In this document: in pieces, positions 9,014-20,399 of the stretch
Layout of the letters: every line of letters starts with the position of its first letter
How positions within the stretch are numbered: the stretch's first letter is position 1
Assembly: GCA_017545665.1 (NCBI GenBank)
Contig: JAFWKQ010000068.1
Coordinates: forward strand, 1-35,996
DNA from: Atopobiaceae bacterium
GTDB lineage: Bacteria; Actinomycetota; Coriobacteriia; Coriobacteriales; Atopobiaceae
Length of the DNA: 35,996 nt
Direction: 5' to 3'
Made by a program: the position numbers and the translations under genes
Notes under the pieces: model-generated
Databases searched by the model: none
What the model was told of the DNA's origin: nothing
The model's input: only the letters and a program-made list of their open reading frames with translations

Positions 9014-9658
9014 ATGCCCGATTACGATACCAGCCGCCTACACGTGGTGGACCATCCGCTGGTGCAACACAAGTTGTCACTGCTGCGCGACAAGAACACC
9101 TCCACCAAGGACTTCCGCAATCTCGTTACCGAGCTGGCAATCTTTGAGGGCTACGAGGCGATGCGCGACCTGCCCCTAGAGGACGTGGAGGTCCAGACTC
9201 CCCTGGAGGTCACCACATGCAAGCGCATTAGCGGCAAGAAGCTCGCCATCGTCCCCGTCCTTCGTGCGGGCCTGGGCATGGTGGACGGCCTTTTGACCCT
9301 CGTGCCCAACGCACGCGTTGGCCACCTTGGCATGTATCGGGATCCGGTTACGCACGAGCCCGTCTCGTACTACTGCAACCTTCCGGAGAACATCAACCAG
9401 CGCACGTGCCTGATTTTGGACCCCATGTTGGCGACGGGCGGCTCGCTCTGTGCAGCCATCCAGTTCCTGCGCGATGCCGGCGCCCGCGACATCCGCTGCC
9501 TTACGCTGGTGAGCTGTCCCGAGGGCATCAAGCGCGTGCTCGACTTCAGCGAGTACGTGCAGCTCTATACCTGCGCCGTGGATCGTCAGCTCAACCAGAA
9601 CGCCTACATCCTTCCCGGACTTGGCGACGCCGGCGACCGCATCTTCGGCACGAAGTAA
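9014..9658 (+). CDS. upp: Uracil phosphoribosyltransferase
   Basis: A 214-residue cytoplasmic enzyme that makes UMP from uracil and PRPP in pyrimidine salvage. The PRPP-binding loop DPMLATGGS is at 136-144, the conserved PVLRAGLGMVDG at 81-92, and the uracil-binding C-terminal region YILPGLGDAGDRIFGTK closes the protein. Length equals the usual 205-215 residues. The ATG at 9014 has GAGG about 7 nt upstream; the longer frame from 8852 would add a non-homologous leader. The gene stands alone and converges on the DeoR gene, with a palindromic hairpin plus TTTT immediately after its stop. Confidence 0.96.
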   Translation: MPDYDTSRLHVVDHPLVQHKLSLLRDKNTSTKDFRNLVTELAIFEGYEAMRDLPLEDVEVQTPLEVTTCKRISGKKLAIVPVLRAGLGMVDGLLTLVPNARVGHLGMYRDPVTHEPVSYYCNLPENINQRTCLILDPMLATGGSLCAAIQFLRDAGARDIRCLTLVSCPEGIKRVLDFSEYVQLYTCAVDRQLNQNAYILPGLGDAGDRIFGTK

Positions 9659-9695
9659 GCGGGCCAAAGGGGACAGTCCCCTTTGTCCCGCTTTT
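9659..9695 (+). terminator. Terminator after upp formed by a GGGGACAGTCCCC palindrome
   Basis: A 16-bp stem centred on GGGGACAGTCCCC (9659-9691, one C/T mismatch) directly abuts the upp stop and is followed by TTTT at 9692-9695. It belongs to the dispersed palindrome family also found near 24538, 34215, 34273, 35541 and 35592, here apparently used as an intrinsic terminator between convergent genes. Confidence 0.7.
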
Positions 9696-9711
9696 CCCCT
9701 GGACACAAGCT

Positions 9712-10461
9712 CTAGACGGCAATCAGGACCTCGATGCCCAGGCTTTCCACGTCGGTTCGCTGCGAGTCTCCTATCCCGGCGTCGGTTACGAGCGTGATTC
9801 GCTTGTCCTCGAATCGCAGGGGCACGGCGCTGTGATGGCCGAACTTCTCGGACTCGGTGAGCACCACGACCTCCGTGGCAGACGCCGCCATGGATCGCAC
9901 GGCATCGGCGCGCATCTGGTTCGCGTTGGTAAACCCCACCCCACAGATCCAGCCGTCGGTTCCCACGAACAGCCTGTCAACGTAGAACTCGCTGGCACAG
10001 GTGCGCACGAGCGGACCCACCATAACCTCGGAGTCTCGCTGATAGCTCCCACCCAGCAGCACCACCGAGAGCGAGGGAACGTCGCGCACGTAGCTGGCAA
10101 TAAAGGCGCTGTTGGTAACCACGGTCACGTCCTCTCGCGTGTTGGCGAGCTCGCGCACCAGCAACGCGCAGCAGCTTCCGTTCTCCACCATTATGGTGGC
10201 GCCATCCGGCACGAGCTCGGCAGCTCGACGGGCAATGCGGCGCTTCTCCTCGTAGTGATACGCAAGGCGTCCCCCAACGTCGTTTGGATTTGCGAGCATC
10301 GCATAGCCATGCTCGCGAACGACAAGCCCCTTGGACTGCAGCGCATCGAGGTCCTTGCGCATGGTAACGGCAGAGACGCCCAATCGCTCGGCTAGGCTCG
10401 TCACGTCCACGCGCTTTTTCGCGGTAACAATTTCCAGTATCTTCCCGTCACGCTTGGACAT
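9712..10461 (-). CDS. DeoR-family transcriptional regulator
   Basis: A 249-residue sugar-phosphate-responsive repressor. The N-terminal winged helix-turn-helix spans about 5-55 (KILEIVTAKKRVDVTSLAER, SAVTMRKDLDALQSKGLVVR). The C-terminal DeoRC domain spans about 75-235 (GATIMVENGSCCALLVREL, VVLLGGSYQRDSEVMVG, DRLFVGTDGW), the ISOCOT fold that binds phosphorylated sugars. The ATG at 10461 is chosen over one two codons upstream because GAGGTGG is better placed. A 9-bp inverted repeat at 10480-10516 overlaps its own promoter region, suggesting autoregulation. The target pathway is not apparent; neighbours are upp (convergent) and the tyrosine phosphatase (upstream, 58-nt gap). Confidence 0.9.
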   Translation of the reverse strand: MSKRDGKILEIVTAKKRVDVTSLAERLGVSAVTMRKDLDALQSKGLVVREHGYAMLANPNDVGGRLAYHYEEKRRIARRAAELVPDGATIMVENGSCCALLVRELANTREDVTVVTNSAFIASYVRDVPSLSVVLLGGSYQRDSEVMVGPLVRTCASEFYVDRLFVGTDGWICGVGFTNANQMRADAVRSMAASATEVVVLTESEKFGHHSAVPLRFEDKRITLVTDAGIGDSQRTDVESLGIEVLIAV

Positions 10462-10479
10462 GCCCATCCACCTCGAGCC

Positions 10480-10516
10480 ACTTACGTATTGTAAATAAAA
10501 TCTTTCGTACGTAAGT
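10480..10516. promoter_or_regulatory. Candidate DeoR operator: 9-bp perfect inverted repeat
   Basis: ACTTACGTA at 10480-10488 and its exact complement TACGTAAGT at 10508-10516 flank 19 AT-rich bases, just upstream of the DeoR start (10461) and spanning a TACAAT-like -10 on the minus strand. Spacing and location fit an autoregulatory operator. It lies immediately after the stop of the upstream phosphatase gene. Confidence 0.6.
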
Positions 10517-10519
10517 ATA

Positions 10520-10993
10520 CTAGCAGACGTCCCGCAAGGCCGCCAACAACGCCTCGCACCCACGTCGCACGTCATCGTAGGTGGTGTCGTAGTCGTCGGT
10601 ATACCAGGGATCGTCGATCTCGCGCGGCCGCGCCGTCCAGTCGAGCAGCAGGCGAACCTTACCCTTTGGGTCCGACCCCAGGATGCGCAGCATATCGCGT
10701 CGGTTCTCCTCGTCCATGCCCACGATCAGGTCGTAACGCCCATAGTCCGCCCTGGTCATGGCCCGCGACCTGTGTCCCCCGCAGGAGACGCCATGCTTGC
10801 GCAGCACCTCCTGCGTGCCGGGATGCACGCCCCATCCCAGGGCGTCGCGCGTTGCCGCAGCAGAGTCCGCTACGATCGCACCCTCGAGCCCCGCCTCGCG
10901 CACGAGGTGTCGCATCACGTACTCGGCCATGGTCGAGCGGCAGATGTTGCCGTGACACACGAAGAGTATCCTTGTTGCATCGTTTCTTCCCAT
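10520..10993 (-). CDS. Low-molecular-weight protein-tyrosine phosphatase
   Basis: A 157-residue cytoplasmic phosphatase. The P-loop VCHGNICRS (C13 nucleophile, R19) has the CX5R signature of the LMW-PTP family, with the downstream general-acid loop DPWYTDDYDTTYDDV. It would remove phosphate from tyrosine or possibly arginine residues or small aryl phosphates. A start at ATG 10993 is preferred (AGGGA 9 nt upstream); a GTG two codons earlier at 10999 is possible but too near the ribosome site. No tyrosine-kinase or capsule genes are adjacent. It may share a transcript with the DeoR gene, though the operator lies between them. Confidence 0.92.
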   Translation of the reverse strand: MGRNDATRILFVCHGNICRSTMAEYVMRHLVREAGLEGAIVADSAAATRDALGWGVHPGTQEVLRKHGVSCGGHRSRAMTRADYGRYDLIVGMDEENRRDMLRILGSDPKGKVRLLLDWTARPREIDDPWYTDDYDTTYDDVRRGCEALLAALRDVC

Positions 10994-11088
10994 AGCCACG
11001 CTTCCCTACTCACCGACGCGCAGTAAACAAAATGCCACCTCAAGCCTATACTTAAGGCACATCCGCATGCAATGGTTGGGGGGGAATT

Positions 11089-12573
11089 ATGCTTCAAGAC
11101 TTCGCGAAGGCGGCAAAGCCAAGCAAACAGGAGACGAAACAGCGCGTTATAGCGGAACAGGCAATGCTTGCCGCCAACCAAATGCGCATAAAGGAGGCCA
11201 GGGTCCCCGTAATGATCATATTCGAGGGATGGGACGCGGCCGGCAAGGGAACGGTGCTCTCCAAGGTAATCCGCGCGATGGACCCACGGTTCTTCGAGGT
11301 TGCCACCATGGACTACAATCCGTCGGCGGAGGAGCTCAGGTATCCGTTCCTGTGGCGCTACCTCGTGGAGCTTCCGGCCGAGGGACAGTTCAAGTTCTTC
11401 GACACCTGCTGGATGGAGGAGGTAACGAGGGGGCTGCACTCCCACGACCTCAACCAACGCGCCTACGACAAGCGCATCGATTCCATAAACACCATAGAGC
11501 GCCAGTTGGTGGACAACGGCTACCTCGTGATGAAGTTCTTCTTCCACATTGGCAAGAAGGAGCAGAAGAGCCGTCTGGACGCGCTCGCGTCGCACGAGAG
11601 CACGAGCTGGCGCGTGAGCAAGCAGGACTACGAGGAAAACCAGGCGTACGACGAGTACCTTAACATCTACAGCCGCTACCTGCGCGACACCAATCGCTCC
11701 GCGGCCCCCTGGTACATCATCGACGCCAAGGATCGCAGTTGGGCGACGCTGCAGGTCCTGGAGTTCCTGAACATGGGCATAGACGTCGCCATCCACAACA
11801 AGGGGTACTCGTCTCCCCCGCGCCAGAACGTGTATCCCCTGCAAAGGATGCCGTTGCTCAGCGACATTCCCCTTGAGGACAAGGAGATCGGGCAGGACGA
11901 GTATCGCAAGGAGCTCAGGCAGCTCCGCACCCGCCTGCGCATGCTCCACAACGAGATCTATAGAAGGCAGATTCCGGTGGTCATAGCCTACGAGGGCTGG
12001 GACGCGGCCGGAAAGGGCGGCAACATCAAGCGAATGACCGCGGCGCTCGATCCGCGAGGATACCGCGTGTTCCCCATCGCGAGCCCCGAGCCCGCCGAGA
12101 AGGCAAGGCACTATCTGTGGCGCTTTTGGAAGCGCCTGCCAAAGGCGGGACACATCGCCATATTCGACCGCACATGGTACGGTCGCGTAATGGTGGAGCG
12201 GCTGGAGGGCTTCTGCACCGAGAACGATTGGCAGCGCGCCTATAACGAGATCAACGAGTTCGAGCACGAGCTCGTGCAAGCCGGGACCGTGGTCATAAAG
12301 TTCTGGGTGCAGATCGACAAGGACACCCAGCTCCAACGCTTTACCGACCGCCAGAACACGCCGGAGAAGCAGTGGAAGATAACCGACGAGGACTGGCGCA
12401 ACCGCGAGAAGTGGGACCAGTACGAGGAGGCGATCAACCAGATGCTCCAGAGGACGAGCACCACGTTTGCCCCTTGGTACGTGCTCGAGTCGAACGACAA
12501 GCGCTACGCGCGCATAAAGGCGCTGCGCATCGTGGTAAGGGAGCTGGAGCGCGCCTGCAAAGAGGCCAAGTGA
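11089..12573 (+). CDS. pap: Polyphosphate:AMP phosphotransferase (two fused PPK2 domains)
   Basis: A 494-residue class II PPK2 enzyme that uses polyphosphate to phosphorylate AMP to ADP. Two PPK2 domains lie in tandem, each with a Walker A EGWDAAGKG (46-54 and 302-310). The C-terminal copy keeps the full set (FDRTWYGRVMVERLEGF near 359-375, and the lid that follows). The N-terminal copy has FDTCWMEEVTRGL at the matching place, losing the DRxWYGR arginines, so the C-terminal half is probably the active one. This asymmetry is known in the family. Start ATG 11089 follows a run of Gs (GGGGGGG) that serves as ribosome site; TATACT at about 11043-11048 is a candidate -10. The histidine kinase begins 36 nt downstream. 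Confidence 0.92.
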   Translation: MLQDFAKAAKPSKQETKQRVIAEQAMLAANQMRIKEARVPVMIIFEGWDAAGKGTVLSKVIRAMDPRFFEVATMDYNPSAEELRYPFLWRYLVELPAEGQFKFFDTCWMEEVTRGLHSHDLNQRAYDKRIDSINTIERQLVDNGYLVMKFFFHIGKKEQKSRLDALASHESTSWRVSKQDYEENQAYDEYLNIYSRYLRDTNRSAAPWYIIDAKDRSWATLQVLEFLNMGIDVAIHNKGYSSPPRQNVYPLQRMPLLSDIPLEDKEIGQDEYRKELRQLRTRLRMLHNEIYRRQIPVVIAYEGWDAAGKGGNIKRMTAALDPRGYRVFPIASPEPAEKARHYLWRFWKRLPKAGHIAIFDRTWYGRVMVERLEGFCTENDWQRAYNEINEFEHELVQAGTVVIKFWVQIDKDTQLQRFTDRQNTPEKQWKITDEDWRNREKWDQYEEAINQMLQRTSTTFAPWYVLESNDKRYARIKALRIVVRELERACKEAK

Positions 12574-12608
12574 GCATGCGCGGAGGCACGGGGAGAGGTT
12601 GATCGCTC

Positions 12609-15692
<3,084 letters not shown>

Positions 15693-15792
15693 CGTTTCTC
15701 ACAAATAAACTTCCGTTCGCTCGCGCTCGGCTTGCCTATACTGTTCACGTTTTGGGAGATTCCCAATTCCTGGCACAGACGAAAGGAAATCC

Positions 15793-17439
15793 ATGAGCAA
15801 GCAAACGGAACGAGCCAATAACGGCGCCGGACTGAGTGTTATAGGCGTCGTTATTGGAATCGTAGGGTGCGTAATCATTACCGCCTCGTCGGTCTATACG
15901 GCGCTCAAGATGGGCGCCCTCCCCTGGCCTACGATCTTCACCTCCATTACCGCGCTCATGCTGCTGCGTCTATTCGGACACCGCAGCCTAAACGAGGCCA
16001 ACGTCACCCAGATAATCATGTCGGCAGGCTCTATGGTCGCGGGAGGCCTGGCCTTCACCATTCCCGGCATCTGGATGCTTGGCTACACGGACCAGGTCGG
16101 TTGGGTGCAGATGCTGCTTGTAGCGCTTGCGGGCACCCTGCTGGGCCTCGTGTGCACGGCGCTCATCCGCAAGCGGATGGTGGAAGAGTCCGACCTCGAG
16201 TATCCCATAGGCATGGCTGCAGCCGAGACGCTCACCGTGAGCCAGGCGGGGGGAAAGACCGGCGCCAAGCTCTTTGGCTCCATGGCAGTCGCTGGCATAT
16301 GGAGCCTCGCACGAGACGTGTTGGGCGTCATTCCCGCCATGCTGTTCGCGATTCCCATTCCCGGCGTCGCCTTTGGGCTGTACAACTCGCCCATGCTGCT
16401 TTCGGTGGGCTTCCTCGTGGGAGGAACCGCCATGGCCTTCTGGTTTGGCGGGGCGGTGTTTGCGAACCTCGGCATTGTCGTGGGAGGCACGGCCATGGGC
16501 CTTTGGGACGTCGTTGGCGCCCAGGGCATCGTGCAGAGCCTGGGCATGGGCCTCATGATGGGCTCGGGCGTCGGCGTGGTCGTTCGCGACATCATACCCA
16601 AGGCCGTAAGGCAGCTGCGCGCACGCAAGGACGTCCAGGGTTCCGCTACGGGCAGCGGGACGAGCGGCCTGCGCCGCATGGACGCCGGCGGGCTTGGCCT
16701 CATGGCCGCGGCGGCGGCCCTGCTCGTGTGCTTTGGGCTGGGCCTCTCTCCCTTGGCGACCATCATCGTGGTGGCCTTGGGCTTCGTGACCACCATCATG
16801 AGCGCGCAGTCCGTGGGGCAAACCGGCATCGACCCCATGGAGATTTTCGGTCTTATCGTCCTTCTGGCCATTGCCGCCCTGGGTGAGTCCAGCCAGGTGA
16901 AGCTCTTTTACGTTGCCGGCGTGATTGCCGTGGCCTGCGGCCTTGGCGGCGACGTGATGAGCGACTTCAAGACGGGCCACATCCTGGGCACCGACCCGCG
17001 CCAGATGTGGATAGGCCAGGCCATCGGCGCGCTCTTGGGCACCGTCGTCTCGGTGGCGGTTATGACGGCGCTGGTTGGCGCCTATGGCACCGGCGCCTTC
17101 GGTCCCGGGCAGACGTTCGTCTCGGCCCAGGCCTCCGTGGTCGCCACCATGGTGTCGGGAATACCCAACCTCCCAGCGTTCGTAACAGGCCTTGTGGCCG
17201 GCGTCGCGCTCTATTGCCTGGGTCTGCCCTCCATGATGATCGGCCTCGGCGTGTACCTGCCGTTCTACATGTCGCTTACCGCGCCCATCGGCGCCCTGGC
17301 AAAGCTCGTCTATGACCGCTTCCGCGGTAAGGACCACGAGGAGGAAGGCATTGTCATAGCCTCGGGCCTGCTTGGCGGCGAGTCGATTGTGGGCGTGATC
17401 GTCGCCTTGGTGACGGTGGCCATGAGCCTCATGGGATAG
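15793..17439 (+). CDS. OPT-family oligopeptide/metal-chelate transporter
   Basis: A 548-residue polytopic membrane protein, about 14 hydrophobic stretches. The N-terminal region SSVYTALKMGALPWPTIFTS with GAGSMVAGG-like SAGSMVAGGLAFTIPG and YPIGMAAAETL are typical of bacterial OPT proteins, which import peptides or metal-chelates by proton symport. The length is below that of eukaryotic OPTs but fits bacterial forms. ATG 15793 has AAAGGAAA 6 nt upstream; a TATACT -10 candidate lies at about 15736-15741. It follows the histidine kinase by 100 nt with its own likely promoter. The substrate cannot be inferred. Its end converges on the PTS IIB gene across a long inverted repeat. Confidence 0.88.
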   Translation: MSKQTERANNGAGLSVIGVVIGIVGCVIITASSVYTALKMGALPWPTIFTSITALMLLRLFGHRSLNEANVTQIIMSAGSMVAGGLAFTIPGIWMLGYTDQVGWVQMLLVALAGTLLGLVCTALIRKRMVEESDLEYPIGMAAAETLTVSQAGGKTGAKLFGSMAVAGIWSLARDVLGVIPAMLFAIPIPGVAFGLYNSPMLLSVGFLVGGTAMAFWFGGAVFANLGIVVGGTAMGLWDVVGAQGIVQSLGMGLMMGSGVGVVVRDIIPKAVRQLRARKDVQGSATGSGTSGLRRMDAGGLGLMAAAAALLVCFGLGLSPLATIIVVALGFVTTIMSAQSVGQTGIDPMEIFGLIVLLAIAALGESSQVKLFYVAGVIAVACGLGGDVMSDFKTGHILGTDPRQMWIGQAIGALLGTVVSVAVMTALVGAYGTGAFGPGQTFVSAQASVVATMVSGIPNLPAFVTGLVAGVALYCLGLPSMMIGLGVYLPFYMSLTAPIGALAKLVYDRFRGKDHEEEGIVIASGLLGGESIVGVIVALVTVAMSLMG

Positions 17440-17454
17440 TCCCAAAAAATAATC

Positions 17455-17554
17455 GCCAGGCTCGGAAGGGGTGTGGAGAGTGCCGCGCTCAAACAGTCTG
17501 CGCTTTGCGCAGAAACTCGTGCAACTTGCTCTCCACACCCCTTCCGAGCCTGGC
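17455..17554. terminator. Perfect 26-bp inverted repeat between convergent genes
   Basis: Arms 17455-17480 and 17529-17554 match perfectly over 26 bp with a 48-nt loop that contains an inner hairpin TCTGCGC-TTT-GCGCAGA. It lies between the OPT gene (plus) and the PTS IIB gene (minus), consistent with a bidirectional terminator. The arms are much longer than a usual terminator and lack a T-run, so a miniature mobile element is an alternative. Confidence 0.6.
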
Positions 17555-17586
17555 AATCTCTTTGTGGCATGAACGTGTGGACTCGG

Positions 17587-18039
17587 CTACTTCCTGCCTG
17601 CCAACCAGCGGCGGTGCGACACGGTACGCGGAGCGATCATGGAGCGGGGCTCGTCGGGGAAGGTTATAACGTTTTGCGCGCCGTTGTTCCAAAGCTCCAG
17701 CACGTCCTCAGCCTCCTCGATGAGGTTCTCTATGTCGATAAGACCATACATGCGCATGGGAAGCACGAACAGCGGGATGCGAATCTTGCCCTCCTTAACC
17801 GCACGGGCCGCGGGAAACTCCAGATGCGGGCACAGCAGGGCCACGTCCACCTCGTCCTGACGATCGCGCTGCACGCCACTGGAAAACGCCATCTCTCCAC
17901 CGCCATACAGGGCTCCAAACGGAATGAACTCCAAAAAGACCTTGTCCGAGAGGCCCTTCTCCTTCAGCTGCTTGTTCAGATGTGCCGCCATGGTTGACGA
18001 CGAGAACCCACCACCACAGCAAATCGCGATCCTCAGCAT
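17587..18039 (-). CDS. Orphan PTS lactose/cellobiose-type EIIB-like protein
   Basis: A 150-residue protein. The start LRIAICCGGGFSSSTMAAHL places a cysteine (C7 or C8) in the phosphate-binding P-loop of the Lac/Cel IIB family, followed by LLCPHLEF at the position of the usual GPQ segment. Such domains carry phosphate from EIIA to an incoming sugar. No IIA or IIC gene is present, so it may be an orphan or serve a regulator; the C-terminal ~50 residues (IENLIEEAEDVLELW) are not standard. ATG 18039 has AGGGGAG about 8 nt upstream; longer frames start inside the upstream promoter region. It is divergent from the RpiR regulator across a 222-nt intergenic region. Confidence 0.7.
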   Translation of the reverse strand: MLRIAICCGGGFSSSTMAAHLNKQLKEKGLSDKVFLEFIPFGALYGGGEMAFSSGVQRDRQDEVDVALLCPHLEFPAARAVKEGKIRIPLFVLPMRMYGLIDIENLIEEAEDVLELWNNGAQNVITFPDEPRSMIAPRTVSHRRWLAGRK

Positions 18040-18261
18040 TCCCACGCTCCCCTTTCCATTGCGCTTCTTATGTTTACCTAGTCCAATTATCGCCCATTCT
18101 TCACCTGTTGTGCGTTCCAAATTGTATCGCAAAGACGCAATTCAGCCACTCCATGCGCTCGATTTGGACCTGTGAGACGTCCATTCTTGCCGCATGCGTT
18201 CCAAGTCGTTTCATGCAGGCGCATCGCTGTGCTAACGTTTAGATTGGGAGGAGGGAGCCAT

Positions 18262-19155
18262 ATGACGCACGACGAAGACCGTGCCCTCGCCTTTGCGGAA
18301 AAGGCTTCGCGCGGTATGCCAGGTTCCATAAAGTCTGTGGCGGATTTGCTGCTTGGCGAGGGCACGGGAATCTGTGACCTTACCATGGCCCAAATCGCAG
18401 CGCGCGCATACACCTCCAAGCCGACGCTCGTGCGATTTGCCAAGCAAGCGGGATATGCCGGCTGGAGAGACTATCGCCAGGACTTTTTGAGGGCGTCCGA
18501 GCGCATTGAGGCAGAGCGGGCACGGCAGGCGGACGTAAACGTAAACTACCCCTTTGGGGACGGTGCGTCGGTAAGGGAGGTGGCAGACAAGATCGCGCGT
18601 ATCCAGACGCTCGCCGCCAGCGAGGTAGAGGCACACATGGACTACGACGCGCTTGGGGGCGCCGCGGCGGCAATACTTGGCGCAAACCGAGTCGTAGTCC
18701 TTGGCGCCCAGCACAACCGCGACCGAGGCCGCGTTCTGGCAAAGAACCTCGACAGCATTGGCATTCTCTGCCACGTGCCCAACACGGACGAGGCGGGACC
18801 CTTGACCCTTTGCCTTGCACCCCACGACTGCGTCGTTGCCATATCCTATTCCGGCAGCCTCTCTCACCCACCCATGGTCTTTGTCCCCGGACTCAAGGAC
18901 AAGGGCGTTACCACCATTGCCGTCACGAATGGGGAAAGGAGCGCTTTGGGCGCCATTGCCAACCATACGCTCGCCTTCCCACCCTTGGAGCACTATCACA
19001 ACAAGATCGGCGCCTTCTATAGCGGTGCGTGCACATCGCTCATCCTCGACCTTCTATATGCGTCTTGCTACGCGCAACAGTACGCCCACAGACGCGGCGT
19101 CCGTGAGCGTACCGTAAGCGGCATGCGTGGCATCATGCCCGATGACTTTTCGTAG
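18262..19155 (+). CDS. MurR/RpiR-family transcriptional regulator
   Basis: A 297-residue regulator: an N-terminal HTH_6 domain (about 10-85; MAQIAARAYTSKPTLVRFAKQAGYAGW is the recognition region, read here in parts) and a C-terminal SIS sugar-phosphate isomerase-like domain (about 130-255; NRVVVLGAQHNRDRGRVLAK, VAISYSGSLSHPPM, VTTIAVTNG). SIS binds a phosphosugar effector. The ATG at 18262 has a strong GGAGGAGGGAG 5 nt upstream. It is divergent from the orphan PTS IIB and convergent with the oxidoreductase, so the IIB gene is its most likely local target. The effector is unknown. Confidence 0.9.
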   Translation: MTHDEDRALAFAEKASRGMPGSIKSVADLLLGEGTGICDLTMAQIAARAYTSKPTLVRFAKQAGYAGWRDYRQDFLRASERIEAERARQADVNVNYPFGDGASVREVADKIARIQTLAASEVEAHMDYDALGGAAAAILGANRVVVLGAQHNRDRGRVLAKNLDSIGILCHVPNTDEAGPLTLCLAPHDCVVAISYSGSLSHPPMVFVPGLKDKGVTTIAVTNGERSALGAIANHTLAFPPLEHYHNKIGAFYSGACTSLILDLLYASCYAQQYAHRRGVRERTVSGMRGIMPDDFS

Positions 19156-19196
19156 CGCGGTCGCCTGACGAGGCTTCGCTGAGTCGCTGTGCCCCG

Positions 19197-20243
19197 CTAT
19201 CGCAAGTCTCGCGTGGCGTCGTCCATTATGCGCAGCTGCGCGATGGTCTCCTCGGGCTTGACCAGCTGGGACGCGCCGTTGGCGACCGTCTCGTAGAGCG
19301 CCTCGAAGAACTGAGCATACGAGCTGCGAACCGGCTGCACGCGCTCCTCGTGCATGGTACCGTCCGCATCGTAGTAACGCAGCGTCCCCCACTGCTCAGG
19401 CGTGTCCAAACCAAAGTCCGCATGACCCGCCGGCAGATAGAAGTGCTTGAGGTCGCGCTCCTGCTGGTCCTTCTCGTGGCGGATGTAGGTTCCCATCTCC
19501 CCATACACCTCAAAGCTGGGGCGCTGGATGGCGCAGGTGTAGTTGGCAGCCGCCGTGGCCTTTATGCCGAGCTCGTCGTAGTACAGATCGAAGTCGAAGT
19601 ACATGTCGGGATGGCCCTCGCCGCCGAGCTGTCGGGCCTCCGCGTTCCAGCGGTCGGGAATGCCGAACCACGAGATGAGCTGATCCACGCAATGGCAGGA
19701 ATGGCCGTACACGATGCCGTTCATGCGGTCGTACGGCGCGTTGTTGCTCATCTCCACGAACTCGGTGCGCCAATAGTCGTAGTGCGTCACGACCTCGAAG
19801 ATGCGCCCGAGCATGCCGGACTCCGCGACCTTCTTTGCGGTAAGGAAATCCGAGTCGAAGCGGCGGTTCTGGTAGCACTGCACCGTCACGCCCTTGCTGG
19901 CTGCCAGATCGAAGAGCTCCTCTCCCTGCTCCGGTGTCTCGGCAAAGGGCTTGTCGCATACCACGTGCTTGCCGGCCATGAGAGCCGCCTTGGTAAGGGC
20001 ATAGTGCGTCTGAGGTGGCGTGCTTATCTCCACGATATCGATTTCGGGGTCGGCAAGCATGTCTTCCATGCTAGTGACATACTGCACCCCGGGAAGCGCC
20101 GGCCATGCGTCGTGGTTTATGTGACGGGCTTGGATGGTCTTGATGCGAAACTTGTTTGGCAACGTCATCGAGAAGGGCGCGTGATAGCGGTTGGTCCCCT
20201 TTCCGTTGCCTATGAAACCAATGTTCAGAATGCGGTCTGCCAT
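19197..20243 (-). CDS. Gfo/Idh/MocA-family NAD(P)-dependent oxidoreductase
   Basis: A 348-residue cytoplasmic dehydrogenase. The Rossmann start ILNIGFIGNGKGTNRYH, the substrate-domain signature HVVCDKPFAETPEQG (the EKP motif reads CDKP here) and the C-terminal fold with NNAPYDRMNGIVYGHSCHCVD fit the family, which oxidises sugars, inositols or related polyols. The ATG at 20243 has GAGGAG 5-6 nt upstream; a longer start at 20282 is unsupported. It has its own promoter region and converges on the RpiR gene with a 41-nt gap. Substrate unknown; its position near PTS/RpiR genes hints at a sugar derivative. Confidence 0.9.
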   Translation of the reverse strand: MADRILNIGFIGNGKGTNRYHAPFSMTLPNKFRIKTIQARHINHDAWPALPGVQYVTSMEDMLADPEIDIVEISTPPQTHYALTKAALMAGKHVVCDKPFAETPEQGEELFDLAASKGVTVQCYQNRRFDSDFLTAKKVAESGMLGRIFEVVTHYDYWRTEFVEMSNNAPYDRMNGIVYGHSCHCVDQLISWFGIPDRWNAEARQLGGEGHPDMYFDFDLYYDELGIKATAAANYTCAIQRPSFEVYGEMGTYIRHEKDQQERDLKHFYLPAGHADFGLDTPEQWGTLRYYDADGTMHEERVQPVRSSYAQFFEALYETVANGASQLVKPEETIAQLRIMDDATRDLR

Positions 20244-20302
20244 GATGCGCTCCTCTGTACGGGTTCGTATGCTTGCCCCCATGTTACCTGTTCTCGTGAC
20301 CG

Positions 20303-20381
20303 CAACTAAGGGACAGGCCCCAAGTTGGGATTTTTCACAATCCGAACTCGGGGCCTAAACTTGGGGCCTGTCCCTTAGTTG
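20303..20381. repeat. Perfect 24-bp inverted repeat downstream of the acyl carrier protein gene
   Basis: Arms 20303-20326 and 20358-20381 are perfectly complementary (core AAGGGACAGGCCCC) around a 31-nt loop that itself holds a GGGGCC copy. It lies just past the stop of the acyl carrier gene on the minus strand and upstream of the oxidoreductase, so it could end the thiolase-OB-ACP transcript. The GGGACAG core recalls the dispersed GGGGACAGTCCCC palindromes but the arms are longer. Confidence 0.7.
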
Positions 20382-20399
20382 GGGGTCTCTTTCGTGGGG

